Position numbers and translations under genes: made by a program
NCBI RefSeq assembly: GCF_023805295.1
Contig: NZ_JAMSHT010000001.1
Span: 2,119,001-2,183,000 of the forward strand
Source of the DNA: Sphingomicrobium sediminis
GTDB taxonomy: Bacteria > Pseudomonadota > Alphaproteobacteria > Sphingomonadales > Sphingomonadaceae
Reading direction: 5' to 3'
DNA: 64,000 nucleotides
In this document: positions 1 through 9,906 of the stretch, piece by piece
Position numbering within the stretch: position 1 is the stretch's first letter
How the letters are laid out: every line of letters begins with the position of its first letter
The notes under the pieces: model-generated
The model's database searches: none
Seen by the model: the letters and a program-made list of their open reading frames with translations, nothing else
What the model was told of the DNA's origin: nothing

Positions 1-1072
1 ACGACTTGGTCTCGATCGGAATGTCTTCGGCGATGTCCAGCATCGGGGCGGCGGCAAAATCGTCGACCGGATTGATCGGGCGCGGCGCCGCCTTGATGTC
101 GGTCGGGCGCGTGTCGGGAGGCACCGGCGAGGTGCGGACCGCAGGCTGCGTGTCGGCAAGGCGCGTGACGGCCTGGGCCCGGGCGCGCGTGTCGACTTGG
201 CCAAAATCCTGTCGCGCCTGGAAGCGAACCTGCGTGGGCTCGACATTGGGCACGAACATCACTTCCTCGACCTCGACTTCGGCATTGTTGACCAGTTCGG
301 CCTGCAAGGCTTCGTCGTCGAGGCTGGCGAGACGGCGGGTTTCCGCCGCGCCGATTTCGGCTTCGATCTGGGCGCGTTGAGCCGGATCGGCGAGCATCTG
401 GCGCAGCTGCGCGATGTCGCCGTCAATCTCGGCCTGCTGACGCGAAATCGCGCGTTCGGCCTGGCGTGCGGCGCGGCGGCGCTCGCGCGGATTTTCGATA
501 TAGCGTGCGCTTTCAGGATCGGCGAAAGCCGCTTCCCGGGTCTGCGGCGTGGCGCGGTCGAAACATTCGACTCCCTGTTCCTCGACCGCGCGGCGGCTGG
601 CCGCATTGGTGCAGGTGCCAAGGTCAATCTGGTAGGCGATGAACTGGCGCACGACGATGCCTTGCGGGATCTCGGCCAGTTCGATCGTGTCGGCACGCAC
701 CGTGGCAAGCTGCGGACGGGCGCGCAGGCGGTCGGCCAGGTTGATCGGCGATGCCGGGTTTTCGAGCACCGGGCGCAGGTTGGCCTCGCCCTGCTCGAGC
801 TGGATCACCGGCTGGGCGCGCAGTTGCTGCTGGTTGAGGCGGCGCTGGACGGGCAGCGTCTGCAGGTTGCGGGCCTGGTTGTCGGCGCGCAGGATGACGG
901 CGCGCTGCGGGATGGACGCGCGGCTGATCTGTGGTGCGGTCAGTTCGGTCGGCTGGGCCCGGATGGTCCCGTCGAGCCGCTTGAGCTCATTGTCCTGTAC
1001 CTGCTGCGCGGCGCTGGTCCCCGCCATGCACAATAGGATGAGCCCCCCAGTGGCTCCGATACGCTTCCTCAT
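1..1072 (-). CDS. Exported Gln/Ala/Arg-rich protein of unknown function (3' end outside window)
   Basis: This reading frame is open on the minus strand from the ATG at 1072 to the window edge without a stop, giving at least 357 residues. The N-terminus (MRKRIGATGGLILLCMAGTS, then AAQQ) looks like a Sec signal peptide. The mature part is rich in Gln, Ala, Arg and Asp and predicted largely helical. It has two cysteines in the middle (C-T-N-A-A and E-C-F-D contexts) and a stretch of Arg/Glu-rich helix after them. I recognise no domain. The opposite-strand frames across it read as typical GC-rich shadows. It is transcribed away from the histidine kinase at 1238, so the 165 bp between them probably holds both promoters. 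It could be a periplasmic structural or scaffold protein; no function is claimed. Confidence 0.7.
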   Translation of the reverse strand, partial: MRKRIGATGGLILLCMAGTSAAQQVQDNELKRLDGTIRAQPTELTAPQISRASIPQRAVILRADNQARNLQTLPVQRRLNQQQLRAQPVIQLEQGEANLRPVLENPASPINLADRLRARPQLATVRADTIELAEIPQGIVVRQFIAYQIDLGTCTNAASRRAVEEQGVECFDRATPQTREAAFADPESARYIENPRERRRAARQAERAISRQQAEIDGDIAQLRQMLADPAQRAQIEAEIGAAETRRLASLDDEALQAELVNNAEVEVEEVMFVPNVEPTQVRFQARQDFGQVDTRARAQAVTRLADTQPAVRTSPVPPDTRPTDIKAAPRPINPVDDFAAAPMLDIAEDIPIETKS

Positions 1073-1237
1073 CACCCGTCTCCTTACCATTTCACATGTC
1101 TTGGCGATCTGGTGGGACGCAATACTGGCCGTCTGTGCGGATATTATCACGTTTCGGGCACGAATTGTTTCGATTGTTTCAGTTTCACCACGCCATTCAC
1201 TTTTTGCGCTGTGGGCAATCTGGGTTAAGCTCAGGCC

Positions 1238-3640
1238 ATGGAGCGCATGGGGGAAGGCGAGTCGCTTGAGAGCGACGAGGGGGATGTGGCTGTGCCGCAG
1301 GATACCGAGAACGCCGTTTCGCCCGTCGGCAAGGGGTTGGGAGACCTTCTTGCCGCCATGCCTGGGGGATTCGATTTTTCCGCACTGGTGGCGATTGCCG
1401 ACGCGCTGCCGGTGATGATCGCCTATTGCGATACCGACCAGCGCTATCTCTTCGTCAACAAGCCGCTCGCCGAGTGGATGGAAATGCCGCGCGAGGAGGT
1501 TATCGGCAAGCGTATCCGCGATGTCATGGGCGAGGAGAGCTATGCGGCGCGCGCGCCGCTGCTCGACAAGGCCCTGGCCGGGGAAACCCAATGGTACGCC
1601 GCTGCCTACGAGCATCCGACGCGCGGCCTGCTGACCACGCAGGCCGAATATGTCCCGCATGTTGGAAAGAATGGCGGGGTAAAGGGCCTGATCCTGGTCA
1701 TCCAGGATGTGACCGAGCAACGATTGGCGGGGCAGGCCCTCAAGGAGAGTGAGGCTCGATTCCGGCGCATCGCGGACAGCGCGCCGGTTCCCATCTGGGT
1801 GACCCGCGCCGATGGCAGCCGCGATTTCGTCAACCAGGCCTGCCGGGAGATTTTCGGGGACGGGGCGGAAAGCTGGATCGAGCTGATCCACGCCGATGAC
1901 CGGGACGCGATTGTCGAAGCGCTGGACGAGGCTCGCATCGACGGCAAACCGTTCGATCTCACCGCGAGGGTGAAGCGCAGGGATGGCGAGTGGCGCTGGC
2001 TCAACGCAATCGGCCAGGCGCGTGTCAACGAGCATGGCGTGCCGGTCGGGCATCTCAATGTGGCGTATGACGTGACCCTGGCGAAAGAAGCCGAGCGCGC
2101 GCTGCGCCGCGAAGTGGCGGACAAAAGCGGGGAGCTGGCTTCCAGCGAAGCGCGCTTCCGTGCCGTCTTCGACAGTCTCGACATGGTGGGGCTCGTCGCG
2201 CTCGACGGGACGATCATCGAGATCAACCGCAACGCGCTCGACAAAATGGGTGCGACGCAGGCCGATGTGGCGGGCCGCGATGTTTGCGACGTTCCCTTCG
2301 TGCGCGACATTCCGGAAAGTCGCGAGACCTTGTCGCGATTGATTCAGGAGGCTGCTGGCGGGCGCGAGGTGATGGACGAGGTCGAAGTCGACCGGCCCGG
2401 CGTTGGACGCGGCTATCACCAGCTCCAGCTCAAGCCGGTCCGTTCGGACGATGGGGAGATATCTCACCTCATCATCGAAGCCAGCGACATTTCCGAATTG
2501 AAGCAGGCGCAGGACCAGTTGCGCCAGGCCCAGAAGATGGAAGCGCTGGGTCAGCTGACAGGCGGTATCGCGCATGACTTCAACAACTTGCTGACGGTCG
2601 TCGTCGGCGGGCTCGACATGATCGCCAAGCGGGTCGAGGATGATCGCCTGAAGCGCTACGCCGACAATGCGTTGGCGGCGGCACAGCGCGGGGCAAGGCT
2701 GACTGGGCAGCTGCTGACTTTCAGCCGCGTCCAGAAGCTGGAAGTCCGCCGGGTCGAGGTCGACAACCTGATCGAGGAAATCCGGCCGTTGCTCGGCAAT
2801 GCGCTGGGTCCGGCGATCGAGCTCAAGATGGAGATCGCACAGGACGGGCTCGCAATCCTCGCCGATCCGACGCAGCTCGAAGTGGCACTGCTCAACCTTG
2901 CGATCAACGCGCGAGACGCGATGGGAAGCGAGGGCAGCGTGACGCTGAGCGCGCGGGTCCAGCAAATCACGGACGATCCTGCGATCGAGGCGGGCGACTA
3001 TCTCGAGCTGGCGCTCACCGATACTGGGTCGGGGATGGACGAACAGACGCTGGAACGCGCCTTCGACCCCTTCTTCACGACCAAGGAAGTGGGCAAGGGG
3101 ACGGGCCTTGGCCTTTCGATGGTTTATGGCATGGCGCGCCAGTCCGGCGGGACCGCGCGCATTGCCAGCCAGCCGGGCGAGGGCACGCGGGTCGCGCTCT
3201 ATTTCCGGCTGGCCGACAGCGATGCGGGCCAGCAGTCGAAGGACGAACGTGTGGCCGGTTGCGGAACGCCGGTGGCAGGGCGCTCGATCCTGGTGATCGA
3301 CGATGACGAGGATGTGCGCGGGTTCGTCACGACGACGCTGGAAGATGCCGGCGCAAAGCTGGCCGAGGCGGCGGACGGGGAGAGCGGGCTACGCCGGTTC
3401 AGGAGCTTCCGGCCCGACCTGGTCGTGCTCGACTATGCCATGCCGGGCATGAACGGGGCGGAGGTCGCGCAGGCGATCCGCAATGAGGTGCCCGACCAGC
3501 CCATCCTCTTCATCTCGGGCTATAGCGAAACCGATGCGATCCGCGCCGCAGCGCCCGGCGCGCCGATGCTCGCCAAACCGTTTACGCCGGACCAGCTTGA
3601 AGATGCGGTGTGCGAGATGGACCTGCCGGTTCGGGACTGA
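1238..3640 (+). CDS. Hybrid sensor histidine kinase with three PAS domains and a C-terminal receiver
   Basis: The protein has 800 residues and no convincing membrane segment, so it is probably a cytosolic sensor. Three PAS-like domains occupy about 50-165, 170-285 and 300-420. The dimerisation/phosphoacceptor helix follows, with the H-box IAHDFNN (His446). The ATPase domain has an N-box around [12 protein letters not shown] (551-562), DTGSGM (595-600) and [11 protein letters not shown] receiver domain at about 683-795 carries acidic residues DDD, phosphoacceptor Asp732 and Lys780. The [11 protein letters not shown]-box is typical of PAS-rich hybrid kinases common in alphaproteobacteria. It stands alone, with no cognate regulator beside it, so output is probably through a phosphotransfer partner elsewhere. 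The ligand is unknown. An alternative start nine bases downstream (ATG at 1247) is possible. Confidence 0.92.
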   Translation: MERMGEGESLESDEGDVAVPQDTENAVSPVGKGLGDLLAAMPGGFDFSALVAIADALPVMIAYCDTDQRYLFVNKPLAEWMEMPREEVIGKRIRDVMGEESYAARAPLLDKALAGETQWYAAAYEHPTRGLLTTQAEYVPHVGKNGGVKGLILVIQDVTEQRLAGQALKESEARFRRIADSAPVPIWVTRADGSRDFVNQACREIFGDGAESWIELIHADDRDAIVEALDEARIDGKPFDLTARVKRRDGEWRWLNAIGQARVNEHGVPVGHLNVAYDVTLAKEAERALRREVADKSGELASSEARFRAVFDSLDMVGLVALDGTIIEINRNALDKMGATQADVAGRDVCDVPFVRDIPESRETLSRLIQEAAGGREVMDEVEVDRPGVGRGYHQLQLKPVRSDDGEISHLIIEASDISELKQAQDQLRQAQKMEALGQLTGGIAHDFNNLLTVVVGGLDMIAKRVEDDRLKRYADNALAAAQRGARLTGQLLTFSRVQKLEVRRVEVDNLIEEIRPLLGNALGPAIELKMEIAQDGLAILADPTQLEVALLNLAINARDAMGSEGSVTLSARVQQITDDPAIEAGDYLELALTDTGSGMDEQTLERAFDPFFTTKEVGKGTGLGLSMVYGMARQSGGTARIASQPGEGTRVALYFRLADSDAGQQSKDERVAGCGTPVAGRSILVIDDDEDVRGFVTTTLEDAGAKLAEAADGESGLRRFRSFRPDLVVLDYAMPGMNGAEVAQAIRNEVPDQPILFISGYSETDAIRAAAPGAPMLAKPFTPDQLEDAVCEMDLPVRD

Positions 3641-3643
3641 CGC

Positions 3644-4165
3644 CTAGTTGGTCGCGCTGCCGCGAAGCTTGCTGGCGAGCGCGGTGACGAGGACCGACAA
3701 GAGGAAGACGGCGTGAATGCCTATCAGCCATGGCAGCGAGGGCAAGACTTCGCCGGTTGCGCGCGCGGCCATGAACGCTTTCAACAGCTCGATTCCGCTG
3801 ATGGCGACGAGCGACGCGAAAAGTTTGAGCTTGAGGCCCGAGAAGCCGACCTGGCTGATCCAGTCGGGGCGGTCGGGATGATCTTTGACGTCGAACTTGG
3901 AGACGAAGCTTTCGTAACCCGAAAAGATGACGATCAGCAGCAAGTTGGCGATCAGCGCCAGGTCGATGAAGGTGAGGACGTGGAGGATCGCCGCATCGGG
4001 CTTCAAGGTCAGCAATTCGGGTATAACTGCCGCAAGTTTGTTGAAGAATGCGACCAGTAACAGGATCAGCCCGAAGACAAGGCCGAGATATATAGGTGCA
4101 GCCAGCCAACGCGACTGGAACAGCAAGGTCTCGGTGGTTTGTTCGACTTTTGTGAGATCGGTCAT
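3644..4165 (-). CDS. UPF0114 (YqhA-like) inner-membrane protein
   Basis: This 173-residue integral membrane protein has about four hydrophobic segments (near 20-42, 60-82, 110-128 and 143-162). A conserved-looking loop holds the KFDVKDHPDRPDW region. Size and pattern fit the UPF0114/YqhA family, whose biochemical role is not established. The start ATG at 4165 is preceded by GGGGG about five bases upstream. A small perfect hairpin (CCGCAA/TTGCGG arms, 4174-4189) sits just upstream in the 5' leader and may affect access to that ribosome-binding site. It converges with the hybrid kinase, leaving only three bases between the stops. Confidence 0.8.
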   Translation of the reverse strand: MTDLTKVEQTTETLLFQSRWLAAPIYLGLVFGLILLLVAFFNKLAAVIPELLTLKPDAAILHVLTFIDLALIANLLLIVIFSGYESFVSKFDVKDHPDRPDWISQVGFSGLKLKLFASLVAISGIELLKAFMAARATGEVLPSLPWLIGIHAVFLLSVLVTALASKLRGSATN

Positions 4166-4247
4166 TCGTGCCCCCGCAACGCATTGCGGCAGGTTAAGCG
4201 GCCAAGCCGTGCTGCGGTCAAGAACTTAGTGCCGGAATCCTGTCGAA

Positions 4248-6581
4248 TTACGCGCTCTTGCGGCTCATCCCCATGACCATTTGGTTGGCGCGCTCGTAGG
4301 AGAGCGGGCGGCCGAAGAGGTAGCCCTGGATGGTGTCGACGCCGAGGTCGCGCATGCGCTCGAAATCCTCGGCCGTCTCGACGCCTTCGGCGGTGACCGA
4401 CATGCGGAACGACTTGGCGAGCTGCACGATCGACTTGATGATCGCGACATTTTCCTCGCGGGTACCGGCTTCGCGGACAAAGCTGCCGTCGATCTTCAGC
4501 TTGTGAAAAACGGCCTTGTTCAGATAGCCGATCGAGGAATAGCCGGTGCCGAAATCGTCAAGCGCGATGCCGACACCAAGCTGGCGCAGGCGCTGCATGA
4601 TGTCGAGCGTGGCCGAATTGTTGCCGAGGAAGATCCCCTCGGTGACTTCGAGCTCGAGACGGTTGCCCGGCACCTTGTGACGCGCCAGCGCCTGGCTGAC
4701 GAGCTGCGGCAGCGAGGGCATCTGGATTTGCTTGGGCGAGACGTTGACCGCGACCGTGATCGGCTCGGGCCAGTTGGCGACGGTGCGGCAGGCCTCTTCG
4801 ATGACCCACTGGCCGATCTCCATCATCAGGCCGCATTCCTCGGCGATCGGGATGAAGACGGGCGGGGGCACGAGGCCGCGGGTCGGGTGGTTCCAGCGAA
4901 TGAGCGCCTCGAAGCCAATGAGCTTCTGATCCTTGGCCGAGACGAGCGGCTGGTAGAGCAGGTGGAACTGCTTGGAGGCGATCGCCGCGCGCAGGTCGCT
5001 TTCGAGACGGACGCGGTCTTCCTGCTCGCTCTGTAGCTCGCTCGAGAAGTATTTGGCGACGCCGCGGCCGGCATTCTTGGCCTCGTAGAGCGCCAAGTCG
5101 GCCTTGAGGATGAGATCGTCGACGGTGGCGCCGTCGATGGGGCCGAAGGCGCAGCCGATCGAGACGCCGATGCGGATCTCGATCTGATCGATCATATAGG
5201 GTTCGCCGACCGAATTGATGATGCGGGTGGCGAGCGCTTCGACGCCTTTGCGGCTCTGCGCATCCTTGATGATGATGGCGAATTCGTCGCCGCCCATGCG
5301 GCCGACATGGCCCATGTCGCCAACCTCGTCGACGAGGCGCTTGGCCACGGCCTGGAGGACGGCATCCCCCTTGGGGTGGCCGAACGTGTCGTTGACCGGT
5401 TTGAAGCCGTCCAAATCGAGGAACATGATCGCGCAGGGCACGTTCGATGCGGTTGCCTGGCGCAACACTTCGCCCGCCAGCTGGCGCACGCGGCCGCGGT
5501 TGGGCAGGCCCGACAGGACGTCGACATTGGCGAGGTGGGTGAGGCGTTCCTGCTGCTGGCGCACTTCGGTAATGTCGCTGCCGACGCCGCGATAGCCGGC
5601 GAAACGGCCGGCATGATCGATGATCGGGTCACCCGCGAGGCTGATCCAGCGGCCACCGCGGGCGGTGTCGAGCTGCATTTCGAGATTCTGGAACGGCTTC
5701 TTCTCGAGCAGGACGTCGCCGAATTCCTTCTGGCCGCCGAGCAGGGCGGGCAGGGCATGGCCGATAATGGCGCTCGAGGGCTTGCCGATAAGCGCGACCA
5801 TACGGCTGGAGAGGTAGGTGACGCGATTGTCGTCATCGACCTGCCAGAGCCAGCCGACCCCGCGCTTTTCATATTCCTGGAGGAGGAGCGAGGCGCTTTC
5901 CGACTGCGAGCCGACATCGGCGTTGGTCTTGAGCTGATGGAAGGCCCAGCGCGCGACGGTCATGACGCCGCCCATGGCGACGCCGATGATGAAGACGATC
6001 GAGACCATATGCTCGAACGGGACCTGGTTGCGCGCAACGATGAGGTTCACGCAAAGCGCAGTCACGAAGACGGTGATCCAGGTCATGGCGGCGGCGGGCA
6101 CGACCACGAGGCCGAGCGCGGCAACGCCAAGGCCGGAAATGATCGAGGCGGCGATGATCTGGTCGGAGGCGCCAAGCGAGCCGAAGGTCATCATCGGCAG
6201 GCTGAGCCAGATGGCGGCGCGCAAGGCGACGTCGGACAGCAGCAGCCAATGCGGCACGCGCTTGCCCGAGCGGCCGATATGCGTGATCGCCTGGCGGCGC
6301 GCCAGCATCATGAAAGCGGCATTGACGCCGATGATCGTCAGGATCCAGCCGCCCATCATGGCGAGGCTGACCGAGGAGTGCATCGAGGTCGCAAAGAGGA
6401 GGGCAGCGAGGATGTTGGCGCCGGCGAAGAAAGGCGCCAGCTGGGCACGGCTGATCAGCTGCACATCGCGCAGCGGAGTCGACGCCTGGTCGTCGCGCAC
6501 GCCGGAGGCCGCGCCAACCGACGCGCCGTCCGGCAATTTGGCGGAAACCATGCGTTTATAACGGTCCGGGGCCTGATACAT
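4248..6581 (-). CDS. Membrane GGDEF-EAL c-di-GMP cyclase/phosphodiesterase with PAS domain
   Basis: Taking the ATG at 6581 gives 777 residues; a TTG at 6590 lies too close to the AGGAG ribosome-binding site. The N-terminal 45-215 region has about six hydrophobic helices, followed by a PAS domain (about 235-340), a GGDEF domain and an EAL domain. The cyclase signature GGDEF (430-434) and the phosphodiesterase signature EAL (558-560, in FEALIRWNHP) are both intact. So are DDFGTGYSS and EGVET further on, so both activities are chemically possible. The product-inhibition I-site (RxxD five residues before GGDEF) is absent: the sequence there is GDMG. The protein would tune c-di-GMP at the inner membrane. 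Its N-terminus is not the LapD type (no recognisable HAMP or LapD periplasmic domain). Confidence 0.95.
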   Translation of the reverse strand: MYQAPDRYKRMVSAKLPDGASVGAASGVRDDQASTPLRDVQLISRAQLAPFFAGANILAALLFATSMHSSVSLAMMGGWILTIIGVNAAFMMLARRQAITHIGRSGKRVPHWLLLSDVALRAAIWLSLPMMTFGSLGASDQIIAASIISGLGVAALGLVVVPAAAMTWITVFVTALCVNLIVARNQVPFEHMVSIVFIIGVAMGGVMTVARWAFHQLKTNADVGSQSESASLLLQEYEKRGVGWLWQVDDDNRVTYLSSRMVALIGKPSSAIIGHALPALLGGQKEFGDVLLEKKPFQNLEMQLDTARGGRWISLAGDPIIDHAGRFAGYRGVGSDITEVRQQQERLTHLANVDVLSGLPNRGRVRQLAGEVLRQATASNVPCAIMFLDLDGFKPVNDTFGHPKGDAVLQAVAKRLVDEVGDMGHVGRMGGDEFAIIIKDAQSRKGVEALATRIINSVGEPYMIDQIEIRIGVSIGCAFGPIDGATVDDLILKADLALYEAKNAGRGVAKYFSSELQSEQEDRVRLESDLRAAIASKQFHLLYQPLVSAKDQKLIGFEALIRWNHPTRGLVPPPVFIPIAEECGLMMEIGQWVIEEACRTVANWPEPITVAVNVSPKQIQMPSLPQLVSQALARHKVPGNRLELEVTEGIFLGNNSATLDIMQRLRQLGVGIALDDFGTGYSSIGYLNKAVFHKLKIDGSFVREAGTREENVAIIKSIVQLAKSFRMSVTAEGVETAEDFERMRDLGVDTIQGYLFGRPLSYERANQMVMGMSRKSA

Positions 6582-6655
6582 GCCTTGCAACGCTCCTATT
6601 CAAGAGCGTGAGACATAGCCGAAAGAGCGTTATCAGCCGGTTAAGATTGATCCGA

Positions 6656-8569
6656 TCAGTCCGTTTCGGCGACTTTCGGGATTAAACCCAGCAAATCCAA
6701 ATCCTTGGTCGTGATCGGATGATAAAGCGGCCGTGCACGGGGGTAAATTTCCTCCGCAATGGGGCGGCCCCATTCCTCATCTTCGGCCAAGGCGACCACG
6801 AGCGGACGCACGAATTTACGGCGTCCCTGGCTGGTCAGGAAGCTTTCGAGCCGGTCGACCGCGGGGTCGTAGCGATTCTCCACCGCCAGCATCAGCCAGA
6901 GAAACAGGATCTCGTTATTGCCGGTGCGGTTGAGCCCGAAGGCGCCATCGAGTGCGGCCATGCGCTCGTCGTCGAGATCGCGGTCGATGCGGCCGAGGAA
7001 GCGCAGGCGCTCGGCGGTATTCCACTCGCCCCAGCCGAGACTTGCAGGATCGGCGCCGCCATCGAAGGCGACGACGTCGGCATCGACCTCGGCAAAGGCA
7101 TTGGCATTGCCCGCGGCATTGTTTTCGGGAAGCCCCGGCTGGTTGATCCAGGCATCGATCAGCGCGCTGGTGGCGCGTTCCTCGTCGCTTTCATAGAGGT
7201 CGTTGACGACCGCCTCCATGAACATCGAGCTGGTGATCGGCGAGAAGGCGTTGGCGTCGAACCAGCCGCGCAGGAAGGCATCGAAGCGTTCGCGCCCGAC
7301 ATCGGCTTCCAAGGTGCGCAGGAAGGCCGCGCCCTTGTCGTAGGGAATGTCGGTGAAGCCGTCATCTGGATGGCGGCCGGTGAGGTCGACGGCGAGGATC
7401 TGGTCGGCTTCCGGCAGTTCGCCAAGCGCGCTGTTGAGCGCGTCGAGGCTGAGGTTGACCTGCTGGTCATAGGCTTCCTTGCCATAGACGGCTTCGACGA
7501 TGCGCTGCTCGGCATAGACGGTCATGCCCTCGTTGAGCCAGAAATCGGCCCAAGTCGCGTTGGTGGCTAGGTTGCCCGACCAGCTATGGGCGAGCTCGTG
7601 CGCGATCAGCGAAGTAAGCGACTTGTCGCCGGCGATGAAGGTCGGCGTGAGGAACGTAAGTTCAGGATTCTCCATGCCGCCGAAGGGGAAGCTGGGCGGC
7701 AGGACGAGCAGGTCGTAGCGGGCCCAGGGATAAGGGCCGAACAGGTTTTCCGCGGCAGTGATCATGCGGCCCGTATCAGCGAGCTCTGCGGCAGCGCGGT
7801 CGAGCATTGCGGGCTCGGTCCAGACGCCGGTGCGCAGGCCGAGCGGGCGAAATTCGAGATCGCCCACCGCAATGGCGATGAGATAGGGCGGGACGCTCTT
7901 GGTCATCTCGTAATGGAAGATGCGGTGGTCGGCGCCGTCGGGCACGGGGTCTCGTGCGCGCTGGCCGCTCATGACCACTTCGAGCGGATTGGGGACACGG
8001 ATTTCGGCTTCCCAGGTCTGGCGGATGCCGGGGCTGTCCTGCGTCGGAATCCACGAGCGGTTGAGGATCGATTGGCCCTGGCTGAAGAGATAGGGATGTT
8101 CCTTGCCGACCGTCTGTTCGGGGCTGAGGAATTGGAGGGCGTCGCTGGTCGGCGAAGAGACATAGTGGATGACGAGCTGGCGCGCTCCATTCAACTGGAT
8201 GATGATCGGCTGGCCGAGTTCTTCGGTGCCCTCGCCAATGACATAGTCGAGATTGCTGCCGTCGGCGGCGGTGATGGAATTGATGGTGAGGTCGCGGCTG
8301 TCGAGGATGATTTCGGTGGCATCGTCGGCGGCCTCGATGTCCAGCGTCGCCGTGCCCGAGACGTTTTTGGCATCGAAATCTACATTCAGGTCGAGCGCGA
8401 CATGGGTGACCCGCGCTTCCAGAGGCTTGGCGAAGCTGTGAATGTCGACGGCGTCTTCGCGGTCGAGGATCGGCGCGACATTGCGCGTCGGGACCGGGTC
8501 TTCGGCAGGGGTGGTGCCGCGGCAGGCGGCGAGGGACATCAGACAGGCGACAACGAGCAAGCGAACCAT
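6656..8569 (-). CDS. M1-family zinc aminopeptidase lipoprotein (leukotriene A4 hydrolase-like)
   Basis: The start is set at ATG 8569 by a strong GGAGG four bases upstream; an in-frame start 54 bases earlier has no such site. The product has 637 residues. It begins with a lipoprotein signal (LMSLAAC, Cys16), so it is probably anchored on the periplasmic side. The M1 exopeptidase motif GGMEN (297-301) and zinc motif HELAH (324-328) are present, with the third zinc ligand Glu347 in NEG, 18 residues after the second His. The C-terminal helical region fits the leukotriene A4 hydrolase/aminopeptidase B branch. Expected role: removal of N-terminal residues from peptides. It is divergent from the LytS gene with about 95 bp between starts. 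All zinc ligands are intact, so it should be active. Confidence 0.93.
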   Translation of the reverse strand: MVRLLVVACLMSLAACRGTTPAEDPVPTRNVAPILDREDAVDIHSFAKPLEARVTHVALDLNVDFDAKNVSGTATLDIEAADDATEIILDSRDLTINSITAADGSNLDYVIGEGTEELGQPIIIQLNGARQLVIHYVSSPTSDALQFLSPEQTVGKEHPYLFSQGQSILNRSWIPTQDSPGIRQTWEAEIRVPNPLEVVMSGQRARDPVPDGADHRIFHYEMTKSVPPYLIAIAVGDLEFRPLGLRTGVWTEPAMLDRAAAELADTGRMITAAENLFGPYPWARYDLLVLPPSFPFGGMENPELTFLTPTFIAGDKSLTSLIAHELAHSWSGNLATNATWADFWLNEGMTVYAEQRIVEAVYGKEAYDQQVNLSLDALNSALGELPEADQILAVDLTGRHPDDGFTDIPYDKGAAFLRTLEADVGRERFDAFLRGWFDANAFSPITSSMFMEAVVNDLYESDEERATSALIDAWINQPGLPENNAAGNANAFAEVDADVVAFDGGADPASLGWGEWNTAERLRFLGRIDRDLDDERMAALDGAFGLNRTGNNEILFLWLMLAVENRYDPAVDRLESFLTSQGRRKFVRPLVVALAEDEEWGRPIAEEIYPRARPLYHPITTKDLDLLGLIPKVAETD

Positions 8570-8664
8570 ATTACCTCCGGTGGGCCGGTGACATTGCCGC
8601 AAATACGCGCCGGACTGGCGCATCTAGGAAGCGACGGCAATGCAGCCTATGTTACGTCTATTGC

Positions 8665-9906
8665 ATGCAGGAGCAGCTTTTGGCGAGTGGATCTGTATCG
8701 TCGATGAAGGACCGTTTGGGCGGCCAGGTCTCGGGAGCCGGCCGGCGTAGCCGCGAGTCCGTCGAAAAGATTGCCCGCGACGTCGGCGAGATCGCTGCGA
8801 CGGGCGAGGGACAGGCGCGTCCGATCATTGAGGGCGTGGGCCTCGACCGCCCCTTCTTTGCCGACAAGAATCGCGCTTTCTGGATGCTCCAGTCGCTGGG
8901 CTGGTCGGGCTATCTCCTTTTGCGCTTCCTCACCGGCGTGGTGAACGGGGTGGATCCGCCTGTCTTCCTGTTCCATGTCGTGATCCTGACGGCGACTGGC
9001 TATTCGCTGACCCTGCTGATGGCCGCGCTCTACAAGCGACTGATCGCGATGCAGGCCGGGATCACCGCGATCGTCAGCCTGATCACCGTGTCGGTCTCCT
9101 CGGCCCTGTTGAGCTTCGTCGAGACATGGAGCTTCTCGACCTTCGTCAATCCGGAATTCGCGCCGGTGGGCCTGCAATATTTCGGGGCGCTTATCCTCGA
9201 CTTCGCGCTGCTCGCGGCGTGGACGGCGCTCTACTACGGCATCAACTATTACCTGCTGCTGGAAGACCAGATCGACCAGCGCCGCGCGCTGGAAGGCCAA
9301 GCTAGCGCGGCGCAACTGGCGATGCTGCGCTACCAGCTCAACCCGCATTTCCTGTTCAATACGTTGAATTCGATTTCGACACTGGTGCTGCTGCAGGACC
9401 GGACACGCGCCAATGCGATGCTGTCGCGCCTGTCCAGCTTCCTTCGCTACACGCTCGCCAACGAGGCGACAGCCAAGGTGCCGCTGGTCAAGGAAATCGA
9501 GACACTCAAACTCTATCTCGAGATCGAGAAGATGCGGTTCGAGGAACGGCTGCGCCCGCATTTCCGGATCGAGGCGGATGCAGTGAATGCGCTGCTTCCC
9601 TCGCTATTGCTCCAGCCGCTGATCGAAAATGCGATCAAATATGCAGTGACGCCCGCCGAGGACGGCGCCGACATCTGGGTGACGGCGAAGCGGGATGGCA
9701 GCGGGGTGCGTCTCGAAGTGGCGGATTCGGGCGCTGGCGGCGGGATCGTCGAGAGCAATTCGACCGGCGTCGGGCTTGCAAATACGCGCGAACGGCTGGC
9801 CCAGGCTTATGGCGCGGCACATGGATTCGAGACCAAAACGAACGATCGTGGGGGTTTCAGCGTTGTCATCCAAATACCTTATGAAACGAAAGCGGAAGTG
9901 ACATGA
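8665..9906 (+). CDS. LytS/AlgZ-type membrane sensor histidine kinase
   Basis: This 413-residue kinase has an N-terminal cytosolic stretch, four hydrophobic segments (about 80-95, 100-122, 132-152 and 170-198), and then a His_kinase (PF06580) domain. The phosphoacceptor motif is LNPHFLFNTLNSIS, with His228. The ATP-binding region has LIENAIKYA, DSGAGG and GVGLANTRERL. This family pairs with LytTR response regulators, and the next gene is one: its ATG overlaps this stop by four bases (ATGA at 9903), so the two are translationally coupled. The signal is unknown. No clear ribosome-binding site marks the start; ATG 8704 is an alternative that would shorten the product by 13 residues. Confidence 0.93.
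   Translation: MQEQLLASGSVSSMKDRLGGQVSGAGRRSRESVEKIARDVGEIAATGEGQARPIIEGVGLDRPFFADKNRAFWMLQSLGWSGYLLLRFLTGVVNGVDPPVFLFHVVILTATGYSLTLLMAALYKRLIAMQAGITAIVSLITVSVSSALLSFVETWSFSTFVNPEFAPVGLQYFGALILDFALLAAWTALYYGINYYLLLEDQIDQRRALEGQASAAQLAMLRYQLNPHFLFNTLNSISTLVLLQDRTRANAMLSRLSSFLRYTLANEATAKVPLVKEIETLKLYLEIEKMRFEERLRPHFRIEADAVNALLPSLLLQPLIENAIKYAVTPAEDGADIWVTAKRDGSGVRLEVADSGAGGGIVESNSTGVGLANTRERLAQAYGAAHGFETKTNDRGGFSVVIQIPYETKAEVT

Noticed and set aside
197..1036. 279-codon plus-strand frame near the left edge
   Set aside because: No signal, domain or ribosome-binding site; the minus-strand frame has a signal peptide and stays open to the window edge.
5307..6611. 434-codon plus-strand frame across the GGDEF-EAL gene
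   Set aside because: Asp/His/Arg-rich antisense shadow; the minus-strand gene is unambiguous.
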